From the NCBI RefSeq assembly GCF_901709675.1, contig NC_051099.1, positions 5,332,001 to 5,396,000 of the forward strand: 64,000 bases of DNA, given 5' to 3'. The position numbers and the translations under genes were made by a program. Below, piece after piece: positions 24,801 to 42,923 of this stretch. The notes below the pieces were generated by a model, which was given only the letters and a program-made list of their open reading frames with translations, did not search any database and had not been told where the DNA came from. This DNA comes from Syngnathus acus. Taxonomy: Eukaryota; Chordata; Actinopteri; Syngnathiformes; Syngnathidae. Each line of letters begins with the position of its first letter. The first letter of the stretch is position 1.

Positions 24801-27800
24801 TCCCTTTTCTTCATACCTTACCTACTAAAGGAGGGAATACCACTTTATTGGTAAGTGGATGCTAACCAGAAGGGAGTTAAACGAGAATAACCATTTAAAA
24901 AAAAAAAAAAAAAAAATGGGTCGCTGTTCACATGTCAGCACTTGTCCTCAGGGGGAAAAAAAAAAATCCAGAAAGAGAAAATTGAGTAGCAGATGATTTT
25001 TGTTTCTGATTCGACTGATTGAATAATTGTGATCTTTATTTTGTTCCCTCCATTTCTGTGATGTTCCGTCCAGTTGTCTTCTCTTTCTGTTTACTTTCAT
25101 TTCTTTGACATCATGACTTTAAAATATAAACAAGTCCTCGTTGTTTTTTTTTCTCTCTCTCTCTCTCTCTACACTATCTGTAGTTCTTTACTTTCTCTCT
25201 TTTTTTTGGGTTCACCTTTTTGGTATTTCTTCCTCTCCTCCTTCTCCTAGTTTTGTTTAGTTTGTTTTTGCGGTTATGATTTCTTCAACTCATTATGGTT
25301 TTGCATGCCAAGTATTGCATGCGCTGCACCATAGAGGACTATCTATCTATCTATTTATCTATCTATCTATCAATCTATCTATCAATAAGCCATACGGACA
25401 AAACTTTAGATCTTTTTCTTTCTGATGTTACCTTCTTTTGGTACACCGTAGCACGCAGTAAACTGAAAATGCATAATTATTCTAATGCTCCTTTGTCCTT
25501 TTTTTTCTCCCCCTTTTTTTATTTTTATTTTCTCATCATTTCTTTCCAGAAGCTCCGGATAGCGGCCACCGGCTCGGCGAGCATCCAGTCCACTTTACCC
25601 AAAGAGCAGAAGCTCCATAGCGCCTCCAGCAGGAGCAAATCGGTGCAGATGTGCACCACAGGTGAAGGTGGAAGCGAGGACAGCTTGAGCACCAGGAGAG
25701 CCGCTCAGCGAGGACGCAATAAGAGCTGCCACTCTCCTGCTCACAGCAGCGACTCGGCACGTTCGCACCATAACCACACTCACAGAGGAGGGAGGAGCGG
25801 CGGCCATCAGAGAAAGTAAGAAGCAAGTTTGAAGCATCAATCTGCCCTTCCACATACACACAATGGTCTTTGCATATTCATGAGTGCACATTGTCGTTGA
25901 GCTCAGTGTTTTCAGATGCTTGCTTGACTTTATTTTCAGATGACTACCTTGAAAACTAAATTCATAAATTCCAAGATCTGGATTAAAAATAAATAAATAA
26001 ATAGTGACGCATTAGAATTAAAATCTATGCAGAAAATATAACCTATCACCTGTTTGCATAATTATATATCATAGACATCATGAAAGTGATTTAAATGTAA
26101 AGATTTGTCCATCCATTTGCCTACACGGAGATCTTTTTCTGGGGTTGTGGAGAACTGCGGCCCATTCTGGAACTAAAGGTACGGCGTTTGGAATGGACTA
26201 GACACTATTTTCTGCCCGATATTATCCGCCACGCTTTGCTTCCGTGGTCCATGAAACGGAGGTCCTGCTCTACCTACACAAAACTGTGTGCTTTCCTTCC
26301 TCAGGACGAAAAGCAGTCATTCCTCCAAGCGTCACCATCGCTCCGGTCGAGGTCAAGCGCACAACCGCAGCCCGTCGGCCTCGCCGGGCCGCCGCTCTCG
26401 CACGTCCAGCAGAAAGAAAGAAGTGTCGCGGAGCAAACAGAGACATCGCAGCAGCTCTTGGAGCAGCGGACATTCGTCGCTTGCGCACAGGGACCGAGGC
26501 GTCAGCAAGATCAAATCTCCTCACAACAGACAGAACACCTCCAGGTGAGCACACCTCTCTCCTCGTTTGGTTTTTCTTGTCACGCTGACCGGGCTCCACG
26601 TGTCGCGTAGAGAGAGGGACAGCCCCAACCGCTGCGACAGCGACGCCGACAGCCGGGCCCGCCGCCGTTCTCGCAGTTACTCGCCCATTCGCAAACGGAG
26701 GAGAGATTCCCCCAGTTTCATGGAGGCTCGCAGGATTACCAGGTAACGCAAATCTTCTGGATGTGCCTTGACAATCGATAAGATGTGCTTCAACTGAAGC
26801 CTCTTGGGTTTTATTGCGTTATCTGTTTGTAAGGTGCCAAAAGTAATGGGACAGTCGACCTGATTTGAATGCAAACGAAATCAAAGTGGAAAGGCTTCTG
26901 TCAAAGCGCATCTTGTCGGTTTTATTTCACATCCATTGTGCTGATGTTTACAGCTAAAAAGATGACCAACATTTATGGATTTTATGGATGGGTTCACAAG
27001 CTGCAAAAATGGTTTACATTTATTTTAAACTTCTCCTCAGACTTCATGTACGACAACTCTGTTGTTAGTGGGAGCTGACACAACTCACAAAAAAGGGATT
27101 GTGTTGTGAAATATTTTCTATTCAGCTGCTTGTTGGAGAACAGCGTAACACAAACATAAAGTAGCGAGCAGCAGGTTTGGTCAAATTAAGTTCAAGTAAA
27201 GGTTATAGTGTATTTTAGGTTCATCCTGAAATTTCCCCCCTGACTTTTTGTCTTATGTTTAATCTCCATTAAATAAAAATAACAGCAGGGGAATTAACCT
27301 TCAAATATATTTGCTTACATATGAAACGGCCAGTGGAGCAATTCTAAATTTGAAAATATGTGCTTTTCTTGCTTTTTCAACTGTAAAACAATTTAGTTTT
27401 GCAGAAACTTGATCGAGAAAAGATATTACACAAACTAAACATACACTTTGTTTTATTTCAAATAAATGAGGCCAACGAACTGTAAGTATTTTTATTATGG
27501 AGTCAAACTCAGCCCTTGCTGTATGCGAGTTTAAATGCACTTTGTTATTATTATTATTATTATTATAAGCTAGCTGTGCCAGCCCTTGGTGTAAGTGGAC
27601 AAATATCAATGAATGTAAAAAAAAAAAAAAAAAAAGAGTCAAATATGCTGTCGTTTTTCACTCCAGCCCTTAAAGGTTCCGATGCCAAAACAACGAGATG
27701 CTGCTGGCCAGTTGCCGTGGTAACTGTTGCCGTGCAGTAGGACCCTGCTAGTCTGACTCCTGAAGCTTGACTGAGCAGTAAAACACCTCCAGAGTAAACC

Positions 27801-28616
27801 TGGCTCCCTCCTGGGTTTTTTTTTTCTCTCTCTCCTCCTCCTCCTCCACATTCTTTGTGAAATTCACAGCAACTCTGCCCACTCACTAATATCAATCAGA
27901 AATGCTATCAAGGTTCTTTCTCGCTCTTTCTTGTGCGTTGCCATGACGGATTTGACAAATTGATTTGCAAGTGCTTTATAGCAGCAATACCTTGATAGCG
28001 TTCTACTAACCAAGTGGCGGGTTGTGGATTTGGTGGCTGGGCCTTCTTAATCCAACCACTATCATGTCACAAAAGGCAAAATAAAATCACACTAGGGTGT
28101 CACTTTAATCATCTGAAGCAAATAAGACTAACCACGCTATTATTGACTACTGGTGTTCTTTTGGGTGACAGAAACACTTCGCTATTAACGAGTTAACTAA
28201 CGAGCTTTTCTCTTCTGAGTGTGAGCTTGTTTTAACCCACATTGCTGCTCTCTTTTAGCTCCCGACCTGGTCACAACCATCTAACAATGATTTTGCTTGA
28301 GCAAATATTAACAATAAATGGTTTTGATTTGATGATGATTTTTGACATGCGCTTTCCGCTCGCCCTCCTCCCCAGTGCTCGGAAACGTCCCATCCCGTAC
28401 TACCGGCCGAGCCCCTCGACGTCCAGCTACGACAGCAGCCCTTCGCGCTCCAGCCGCAGTCGCAGCTACAGCAGCTACAGTCCGAGTCGCAGCAGGAGTC
28501 GAAGCAGGAGCAGGAGTCGAAGCCGTAGTCGCAGCTGGAGTCGCAGTCGCAGTTGGAGTCGCAGTCGATCTCGCAGTTATTCCAGCCACAGCAGCTACGA
28601 CAGTCCAGGCTTCTGA
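12873..28616 (+). CDS. srrm3: Serine/arginine repetitive matrix protein 3 (microexon splicing activator)
   Basis: Nuclear SR-related protein that promotes inclusion of neuronal microexons. Coding exons: 12873-13168 (exon begins 12861), 15936-16031, 17449-17544, 17823-17903, 18111-18179, 19092-19127, 19421-19471, 19696-19803, 20014-20167, 25550-25815, 26305-26544, 26611-26742, 28376-28616 (TGA). All phases match, giving about 621 residues. Residues about 74-125 form the cwf21 domain (EILDHDRKRRVELKCMELQE, then YTEEEIRQKVSTFRQML). Acidic, Lys-rich and Ser/Arg-rich exons follow. The C-terminus is the eMIC domain (SPSFMEARRITS, ARKRPIPYYRPSPST) and a long RS tail. SRRM4 shares eMIC; cwf21 and the mlxipl/hspb1/ywhag neighbourhood point to SRRM3. 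The start is the first ATG after the 12860 acceptor. Exons from 15936 to 19803 are all phase 2-2 and can be skipped without shifting frame. Confidence 0.93.
13501..13876. mobile_element. TA-flanked inverted-repeat MITE, copy A
   Basis: Starts TACCGTATTTCCCGCAC and ends with the inverse GTGCGGAAAATACGGTA. If the repeat proper is CCGTATTTTCC it is flanked by TA on both sides, as in Tc1/mariner-type insertions. Subterminal AAGGCGCACCGGATTATAAG blocks recur inside, and a direct repeat (AACTCAACGTTGCTCAAACG) occurs at about 13621 and 13700. No coding capacity. It lies in the srrm3 intron 13169-15935. Superfamily assignment is tentative. Confidence 0.7.
14814..15228. mobile_element. TA-flanked inverted-repeat MITE, copy B (opposite orientation)
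   Basis: Starts TACCGTATTTTCCGGACTAT and ends near TAGTCCGGAAAATACTGA. Its right part (ATGGGCCATTCATTGAAGG then GCGCC blocks) is the reverse complement of the left part of the 13501-13876 element. The two copies are therefore one family inserted in opposite directions about 940 bp apart in one intron. The middle differs from copy A. The right terminus has diverged. Confidence 0.65.
18323..18416 (+). other. srrm3: Candidate stop-containing alternative (poison) exon of srrm3
   Basis: Lies between the coding exons ending 18179 and beginning 19092. An acceptor (TTTGCCTTGGCAG, ending 18322) precedes a GAA/AGG-rich 94-nt stretch and a strong GTAAGA donor at 18417. Entered in the phase left by the upstream exon, it reads REDKRKLLRKEGKKRGKTGR and onward, in keeping with the protein's basic composition, then TGA at 18408-18410. 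Inclusion would truncate the protein before most RS and eMIC sequence. No transcript evidence is available, so this is an inference from splice sites, phase and composition. Confidence 0.4.
22531..22585. repeat. (ACCTT/ACCTC)n pentamer array
   Basis: Eleven consecutive ACCTN pentamers with T/C variation at the last base. Confidence 0.9.
25338..25384. repeat. (TATC)n microsatellite
   Basis: Tetranucleotide array with a few interruptions, about 165 bp before the srrm3 exon at 25550. Confidence 0.9.
27545..27567. repeat. (TTA)n microsatellite
   Basis: Perfect trinucleotide run in the last srrm3 intron (26743-28375). That intron otherwise holds AT-rich sequence and no recognisable exon. Confidence 0.9.
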
Positions 28617-30300
28617 GGGTAACCTTGGGGGGGGGGGGTCATGTCCAGAGTCCAATTCCATTTTACCCTTCTATAATGTGATCGAATCATTTCCAAGTAT
28701 TTGGCCAAGGACTAAAAAATTGAAATAAAAACATTGAAATTGAGCACTAAATTTAAGAAGCTTCAAAAACAAATGCATTTAGCTTTTCCCAATTATAGAC
28801 AGTATATTTGTAATTGCCTGCGACACACCCACCATAATGAAAATCTGTTCAAAATAACCACACATTTAATAGTTCTATCCCTTTCTTTTAAATTTCAAAT
28901 CCATTGCTGTGGTGTTTAAATATTTCCCCCAAATCAGTTCATACATCAAACTTAGATTTGCTAGAGCCCTTGAACAAATCTTGCTATTTTCAGCATGTTC
29001 TTTCACTTCTTTTAAAAAAAAATAACCAAAAATAAATAGGTACTTTCATATATATATAGATACTGTATGTATACATTAAAAATAAGTGCCGAGTATCCAA
29101 CACATGATATGAAAAAGCCACCATTTAGCCCCCCCCCCCCCCCCCTAAAATGAGCGGCAAGATCAATGAAAGAACAAAAGAGGACAAAATAACTTTTTTT
29201 ATGCTTAAAAGTTACATTTTATGTTTGTCTGTATAGATTTCTTCTGGCTTTGTAAACTATGCACTGTATACTCCATTAAGTTGCAAGAATCCAGGTGACA
29301 CACTATAGCATGGCCAATCGGGAAGCCTTTTGTCATGGGATGGGATGTGGCCCTAATGAATCTTTTAGGATACTACTATTATGGTATGCCAGCCAGCCGC
29401 AAGCAAGTTAGACAAAATGTATTTCAAGATGTCGCTTTCCATGTAAGTACCAATGAGGCTGGCCTGGCACTGTACAGGAAAAACCTACTGCAAAACTTTC
29501 CATGCACATGTTTTGTGAGATGACTATTTAATGTATTTATTTATTTATTGACATTGATTTATTTATGTATTTATTTATTTATTGGACTATTTATTATTTG
29601 AAGTTATCGAACCTGTTTTTAGCCGCAAAGCTGGTCGAATCACACTTCGGCTGTTGTGAAAATGGACTGTATGCATCCATGTTGCTTAGGTGGAAGACTT
29701 CCACATAAGCCGTCTGGCTGAAGATGCACTCTTCTATGTTAAAGATTGTTCAATTGAACCCCCCTCATTATTTCATGGAGTGGTTCAATACATGACTAAC
29801 AGTCTCCTTCCAAAGTCTACATTCCATTGTATCGCACATTTTACCCATTTGGACAGTTACATCCTCACAAAAAATAGAATTTTCATGCTTTGGTGCAAAG
29901 TCCAGACCTCAACTCCATTTTAAAAGCTGTTCAGCACCTGAGAAGTTGAAACGTACTCCACATTTTCATCATTTGTCATCCTTGGCAAAGTGTCCCAATA
30001 CTTTTGCCTATAAAGCATAAAAGCCAAGTTGAGCAGAGTCTTAGTCAGGATCTGTCCTACCTGGTCCATGTTCATTTACAGAAGTAAATCGAGTCATTTA
30101 CAGAAGTCAGGCTCCACCGCAAAGTCTTCCTCCCACTTTTTCATGTCTTATGTCATCAACACTTTGTTCCCATTCCGTGTAAAACCCCGAATAAAAAAAA
30201 AAAGCCCGTCCTTAATTTATTCCAAATATAACACTGCCCCTTTTCATCCATTGACGCCTTCTTTGTAGTGTACAACTTCATATTCCTGACAATAAATTGA
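28617..30300 (+). other. srrm3: srrm3 3' UTR region with AU-rich element
   Basis: Follows the srrm3 stop. Contains a poly-G run (about 28628-28638), a 17-base poly-C run (29129-29145) and AATAAA signals at 28724, 29031 and 30291. At 29525-29599 there is a dense run of overlapping ATTTA pentamers, the hallmark of an AU-rich instability element. How far the UTR extends is unknown. Everything past the first AATAAA is UTR only if a distal site is used. Confidence 0.5.
28724..28729 (+). promoter_or_regulatory. srrm3: Proximal polyadenylation signal of srrm3
   Basis: Canonical AATAAA about 110 bases after the srrm3 stop codon. Alternatives are at 29031 and 30291. Confidence 0.55.
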
Positions 30301-30443
30301 AACAAGTGGGCGACACAAATCCTGTTTGTTGTCTCCTTTCAGCAGATAAGGAGGGAGGGAGGGTTAGTAGCGGTCAGCTGTCATTTGGGGAGGGCCTTCC
30401 TGCTGGATTCCATTGCACTGCTCCCCTCTGCCACAAATAGATG

Positions 30444-30504
30444 TTCTGGTAACTTCCACCAATGTGTAGAGGGGAGTGGAAAGAGGAGGGCCGTCATATA
30501 AATA
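30444..30504 (+). promoter_or_regulatory. hspb1: hspb1 core promoter: heat shock element, CCAAT, TATA box
   Basis: 30444-30456 reads TTC-TG-GTA-AC-TTC, three alternating heat shock units at the correct 5-bp spacing with one mismatch (GTA for GAA). CCAAT follows at 30459-30463 and a TATAAATA box at 30497-30504. The start codon is 77 bases past the TATA box, so the 5' UTR is short. This fits HSF1-driven stress induction. Confidence 0.6.
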
Positions 30505-30580
30505 CCAGGTGGCCAAACATTGTCAGCGAGGGAGGCCAAAGTGCACCTACCATAGCAGAAGCAGCTCTCCTCGGTTCATC

Positions 30581-32679
30581 ATGGCAGAGAGACGCATTCC
30601 TTTCACTCTAGTCCGCAGCCCAAGCTGGGACCCCTTCCGCGACTGGCACAGCCGCATCTTCGACCAGACCTTCGGCATGCCCACCCCGATGGAAGACTTG
30701 GCTTCCTACCCCTGCACCCACTGGCCGGGCTACATGCGGCCCGCCTCCGTGATGACCCCCGAGATGATGTACCCCGGCGCCGTGATGGCCCAGCAGGCCC
30801 GCGCCCTGTCCCGCCAGATGAGCACGGGCATGTCGGAGATCAAGCAGACCCAAGACAACTGGAAAGTCTCTCTGGATGTCAACCACTTCTCACCTGAAGA
30901 GCTGGTGATCAAGACCAAGGATGGAGTGGTGGAGATTACTGGTAAACTCTCGTTTAATTTAGGACTACGTGTATCGAGATTGACACGCATCTTTGCATGC
31001 GTTACTTGAATTCAGTTTGTCCCTTGCATTGGTTTTCATTAGATTGTGCAGGACCAGCCCCCCAAATCCGTGCTGCTCCTAACAGCTTAACTGTTCTGGA
31101 AAGTTCTAGTTACATAACGCCTTGGAACAATGCATTGATGTTTTCCAGCGTGCTAGTGGGTGTGGACTTTTCGCTGAGACAAAAGCGTGACTTCCTTATC
31201 TCTGACTTCACACTTTTTGACCCAATGCTCTTGGATGAAGGTTTAAAAGAACACTTGGATCTTGTCCAGGTTTTGACATCTGACACACTCCACATAATCG
31301 GCCGGGGCACCAAATATAAACAAAGCCACAGTGGGATTTGCAGCCTTCTGTTCACTTATGTCAAAAGAAAACAAAGACCATCTGCTTCAATGTTAACCAT
31401 GCTGAAAGGTGATCGGTGACTTTGACAAGACTCGAGTCGGTCCTTTTTAGGTTAAGTGTCCATGAGAGCCAATCACAGTGCATCGTCTGCCTGTTGCCAC
31501 AACAAACACTCAAGCACATTGATCGAATGTTAGTTGTTAGAGTCATTTTCAACTGTGTGGAGTTGACCTGAAGGGAACACCTGTCTTGAAATGATGTCAC
31601 TCATGAGAGCTGAATCCATCCCAGTTGACTGCAGAGGAGGGTGACCAACCCAATTGCAGGGCTGCCCAACATTCTTGGAGATTCCAGTCCAGTCAGTGGG
31701 GTTCTTGAAGTGGAACACAAAGACACTAGGCAGACTATAAATACAGAAACATGAAGAGAATGCAGCATTGGTGGTATATGAGCTCATGATCTCACATTAT
31801 GTCATAAGTGGAGCATTCATGCATATTTGCAGGAAAACACCATTTGCAGTCTCAGTTGGAATGTATTATTATTATCATTAATCATCTTCTTCTTGTTTGA
31901 TCCATAGGCAAACATGAGGAGCGAAAAGATGAACATGGTTTTGTATCCAGATGTTTCACCAGGAAATATACGTAAGTAGTTCATGCCTTTTTGAAATCTG
32001 AAAAATAGGAAGGTTTTTAATTGCTATGGCAATGGGGGTTTGATTATAGGAATGAAGTGTTATTTTTTGAAAATGAAAAAAAAACGTCCCTCCATGATCA
32101 AAAATGGTTTTTGCTTTGGTTTTGCTGCCATCCAGAGGCCACACTGTCAACTAAACAGAAGGCGTCAACGTTTTTTTTTTCTTTCTTTTTTTTCAAATCG
32201 ACAGTTTTATAAAGTAAAAATAATAATAGTAATAATAATTTAAAAATATTCATCTATACTTATTAATGGCTATTTTACTCATCATATATTTTGCTATGAC
32301 CAAAGAAAAAGGCAGTGCTCAAGAACTATTTGGGATTTTAAATATTCACAAATATATTTTACGACAGCAGGGTGATTGTCATCTACACAAAAGAATTTTT
32401 CTATATTTTTGTCAGGAGTAGTTGAAGCTTATTGTTGGGAGGAGCAGTAAATAACCTCATGTCAGTGTTTCTCTTTTCTTATAATAGACTACACCTTAAT
32501 AATGATATTTGTTTTCTGGCAGCCTCCCTTCCAGCGCCAACGTAGAAAAGGTCACCTCCTCGCTGTCTCCCGATGGCGTGTTGACCGTGGAGGCCCCACT
32601 GGCCAAGCTGGCCATCGGGGCCGCAGAGACCTCAATACCCGTCACTGTGGACACCAAAAGTAGCGTGGTGAAGAAATGA
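30581..32679 (+). CDS. hspb1: Small heat shock protein beta-1 (Hsp27)
   Basis: Cytosolic ATP-independent chaperone that holds unfolding proteins and stabilises actin. Exons 30581-30941, 31908-31971 and 32523-32679 (TGA) join in phase to give 193 residues; the human protein has 205. The N-terminal WDPF motif is present (SWDPFRDW, residues 15-22). Ser15 and Ser77/Ser81 ([10 protein letters not shown]) correspond to the MAPKAP kinase 2 sites. The alpha-crystallin domain (about 92-172) includes [20 protein letters not shown] and the conserved dimer-interface cysteine (SRCFTRKYT, Cys136). A C-terminal IPV motif (TSIPVT) is intact. Exon structure matches vertebrate HSPB1. Nothing is broken. It is tail to tail with ywhag. 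Confidence 0.97.
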
Positions 32680-32983
32680 GACTCGCTCGCTTGTGTCCAA
32701 ACAAAATAATTTCAACGGCAACATCTGGACTCACTGAGCTAAGCCACGGCGAGAGCACCTTTACTGCATGTGTGTGTTTTCTGCTGTACTTGTTCTCCTG
32801 TATCTCACATACTTTGTTCTCCTTTCCTTATTTCTGCTGAGCTCCTCTCCTCTCCTCTCACACAATCATATCAAGTCTCTAGAGAGCATGCACTTCAAAA
32901 ACACCCAAAAGCAGAACAATGCCCGTTACAAGTCTGCAAATAGGCTCCTTTCATCCTCAGTTGATTTCAAAATGTCAACAGAG

Positions 32984-32989
32984 AATAAA
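32984..32989 (+). promoter_or_regulatory. hspb1: Polyadenylation signal of hspb1
   Basis: Canonical AATAAA about 305 bases after the hspb1 stop codon. Confidence 0.6.
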
Positions 32990-35900
32990 GACAAAATTGC
33001 ATACACGGTGTCTCTCTTTTTGGGCTATTTTATTTCTACCATGAGCTCATTTTCTAAAAATAAAATACCTGATATTTCTCATTTTTCATGCACACGTCGT
33101 ACAACTTTATACTGCTATCCGTTCTTGTCCATTCTGTGGCACCATGTGTTATTCTTCGCACATATGTTGCTTACATGTGTCAGGTCGTCATGGAAACAGA
33201 GCGCTGACGTCGTCAAAGAGCTGCAGGCCGTCACAAAACACATTCAAATGGTGGAGTGAAAAGCCTGGAAGAGAAGCCGGGGGGGGGGCTGATTAAAGGA
33301 CACTGGAGAACATTTTGGATGGACACTTTGGAATCAGACGTTTTTCTTAAGTATCAGTAATGTGCCACTTTAATATAAAACACATTCAAATATCTATATT
33401 TACATCATTTTTCTCACTTCCATAATATCTGACGATGTCATCATCTCTTCAAACCTTCCCGTACATAGAACACACGAATGAAGCAATGTTCAGATGACTC
33501 ATTGTGAAGAGTATGGAGGTCATCCAGTGCAGTGGTCTGTCAGAGGCGGATCAAATGAAAGATGAATCAGCACAACTGCTGATGGAGTGTCCCGCCACGC
33601 CCGCCGCGGCGTCGTACGTCCTCTTCCTTCTGTGTTCATATTGCGTGCCAGTCCACTAATGCACATGCTAACCTCACTCTTGACTCGGAAGCTGCAGGCC
33701 AGCGCTATTTATAGAGCGCTCTGCTATGCACTCAGCCTCCAGCATGTTGTATAGTTACACAGGGCAGATAACACATGATTCATGGCCTCTGAGTCTCCAC
33801 TTTTATTTTCTTTAGGCTTTCAGAGTCTAACCTATTCATTCCCCAGAATTAGAATGGGCACCACCCATCTTCTCAACCACAATCCAAACTAATGCACGTA
33901 AATATCACTTTTGATCGCTGACTTGCTCATGAAATCGGTCAGAATAACAAACCTAAGACTCCTCCGGTAACATCGGAACCGCAAAATATATAATTGATTG
34001 GAGTGTGAAATTTTAACAAGGCAAGGAATAGGTTTGAGGAGTAACAATCCAGCGCTCTTGTGGTGAACTGGTCGGCTGTCTCCAAAGCACTTAGCATTTC
34101 GACATTTCCTCTGAGTCACTTCTCCCTTCCACTTAAATTCAGGCATAAATGATTCATATGGCTTCTCATCAAACCAGCACATCTCAACCTACCAGGGAAA
34201 TGCTTCTTCACATGAAGACGCAATGACCTGTTTCTTCTTCTCCTTCCTCGTGACCATTGCATGTTCCTTTCCTGTATTTGCTATTGTGATATTATTGAGA
34301 AATATCTTGATTTCCTCTGTTCTCCAGAGGGAAATAATGCTGCTGACACCTGGTGGTGGATCATTTGAACTCGACTAGAGTCATCAATTTCCTTCTTTGG
34401 TTGAAACTGTTTTGTATTTGTATACTTGAAAGCATTGAGTTGGATTTGAAGTCATACTAGCACAAAATGTCATCTTCTCCAAAACAAACACCATTTGAGA
34501 ATGGGCAAGTCTCATTTTGTTTAGGAAGAAATCTGGATTGGCTAATACAATTTACCTTGAAGGGCAAAGGTCGTCCAATGGAAGGCCCGGTCTTGATTAG
34601 CTTCTAACCAGGAAGCTTTGAGCAGCCGTTTTCAAATTGTCTGGTGGAAGAAGTGGAGAACGTTTCTTTGCCTTTTTATTTATTTTTTCCCTTCCAGTTC
34701 ATTCATTGCAGTAATGGATAAATATGGCTTCCGTTGTTTTATTTTCTCATCATTGCTATTGTTATTATTTTATTGCTCACCTCTGTGGAATATGAAAAGA
34801 AAGATTGTTTTTTTTTTTTCCATCTTTTCTTCCCAGTTTCAAGGTAAGAACAGCTTTTTTAGTTTTAGTGTTGGGCCTCATTGGATAGGTGAGCATGCAT
34901 AACATTTTCCTCTTCCTTTTAATGTTGAACTTTGCATTTCTAAACGTGATGGACACATCAAAATGGCATGCTGTTTCTAAATTTCGATTGACAAATTGGA
35001 CTCTGATATTTCCTGAGATTGCAATCACTATGAATTGAAGGATGAGATGATTAAATTGGTTTACTATTATTGCAGATTAAATATTGTATGTGTAAAATTA
35101 TAATGTATCACATGTTTACTCTGAGTTTTTAAAAAGTCAGCCTTGATGGAGTCTTCCAGTTTTTAATATTATGCCCCCCCCCTTCACTTTAATATGCAAT
35201 ACATTTTTATTAATTTTGTATGAAATAAATATATCAATGGCTCATGCATGGATATATTATTGGTAGATCGCTTGGAAATATCTTACATATCTTAATATTT
35301 ATTTTAGTTCATTTCCTGTGAGAGTTTTCAGTGTAGTTGTTTTGTGCTTTGTGACGCATTTAATGACGGCACCTTTTTTTGTCCTTACCAAGAAGTGCAT
35401 GTGACCATAGTAATGTCTGTAACAGATCAATTTATTGGTAACAATTACTGATTTGGTATAGCGTACTTCAGCAAATGGAGTAAAGAAAAGACATTTGAAA
35501 ATCAAGTCTAGCTAACAATTGCCATAAAAAGAAATAAATAGAAAATCATCTGAAATAAGGTCTAATATTTTCCCATATCCTATGAATACATAACATCTAC
35601 AATATAAGTTAATCAATTGAAGCTACTCTATAAATACATCACCAGCATGCACAATACTGTAATATGGAGAATACTGGAGCAGTTCTCATCTTACACCCAA
35701 GAAACAAAATACTGTCATAGGCAAAAGAAACTGCAGATAGTGAAGTGAGGTGAATTCACAAAGCCCAAAGGGAGCCTTCTGCTAACAACCGTGGCTTCAG
35801 CTGCTCTCGTGCTTCCACAAGCCATTTCAGACGAGTAGGGCTGGAACCGTTTCTTGCAATCTACTTTTTTTTTGCTATGTGACTTCTGTGAGTATAATCG

Positions 35901-36812
35901 CCGGCTCCAAAACGGGAGCCCGTTGAGGTTATTATAGTGACCACAATACTGACACTAAGGATTAGAACAGACAATTAAAAACAGTTAATTTATTCAATAA
36001 AGCACGTCATCAGCACATGATAGGGACAAGCTGCACTAAGTTTACTTGATGAACTTCTATTTAGTTACAGTATGACTGTGTGGCTTAGCTGGACACACAC
36101 ACACACACCTGACACAAAGCAAAACAAAAGAACACTTTTGATTTTTTTTTTTTTCTCTTCTCCATGTTATGCTCAATAACGGAGACAACCTGCTTTTCAC
36201 TCAACGACCGTAGTGTGCTGCAACTAAAGATGTCATGTCGATACGCACGTATGTGGACAGACACCCCGAGAAGCCGCCGCCGCATTTGTCAGCAGTATGC
36301 AAGCAAGGCCGTGACATTCAAGGTTACTGAAATTTTCCCTGTTTCGCGTCAAACTCAATTTCGGAATACTTCTGCCTTCCCTCGCTCGATGCAATTGAGA
36401 CACCTCCGCTTCATTTGCACAATGACGCCCGCCGTCTCCGGCAGCCGTCTGGACGCTGGCTGGCGCCAAAGACGCGCCGCTTTCTCAATGGCGTTCTAGC
36501 AAATGCTGCAGAGGCTACCAAGAAGGAGGATTAGAATTTTTTTTCTTTTTTTATTATTATTTTTTTAAATAACTGTAGTTTATACCTCAAGCTAAGATCT
36601 TCTTTTCTCCTACTCGTTTCACTTTTAGTTTGTGGAAAAATAAAGAGCAGCGGCAGCCGCGTTAGTACCATTGGCTGCCATTGGATGTTCCACCTCTTCC
36701 CCCCCCACCCGCCGTTTAGCTTTAATTTCTAACTTTTTCAGTATTATTTTATTTTTGTCATTTGTGAGCGCGACTGTTGTGGTGTTTTTGGCAGAACGAG
36801 GTTGCAGGCTTC
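32990..36812. other. Region between convergent hspb1 and ywhag, probably including the ywhag 3' UTR
   Basis: AT-rich sequence with no supported coding exon on either strand. TTTATT (AATAAA on the minus strand) occurs repeatedly. Mammalian YWHAG has a 3' UTR of several kilobases, so much of this may be ywhag UTR read right to left. The block 36230-36500 is more GC-rich, but its open frames are not recognisable proteins. Confidence 0.4.

Positions 36813-42923
<6,111 letters not shown>

Larger units (their letters stand above)
20168..25549 (+). other. srrm3: Large srrm3 intron
   Basis: A 5.4-kb intron rich in poly-T and simple repeats. It contains an ACCTT/ACCTC pentamer array (22531-22585), a TATC array (25338-25384), CT and CA runs, and a CTCF-like motif near 21457-21472 (TGCCTCTAGGTGGCAG). 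No exon with matching phase and codon bias was recognised. Confidence 0.55.

Noticed and set aside
26287-26544. Long overlapping frames in all three plus phases and on the minus strand over the srrm3 RS exon
   Set aside because: Shadows caused by GC-rich serine/arginine codons; only the frame in phase with flanking exons is real.
29690-30020. Tc1/mariner remnant suggested by GTGTCCCAATACTTTTGCC near 29991
   Set aside because: Only one short end-like sequence was seen, with no matching opposite end and no transposase fragment; similar short matches near 26833 and 55935 are equally weak.
36233-36499. GC-rich open frames on both strands downstream of ywhag
   Set aside because: Open by base composition; no family match and the position fits the ywhag 3' UTR.
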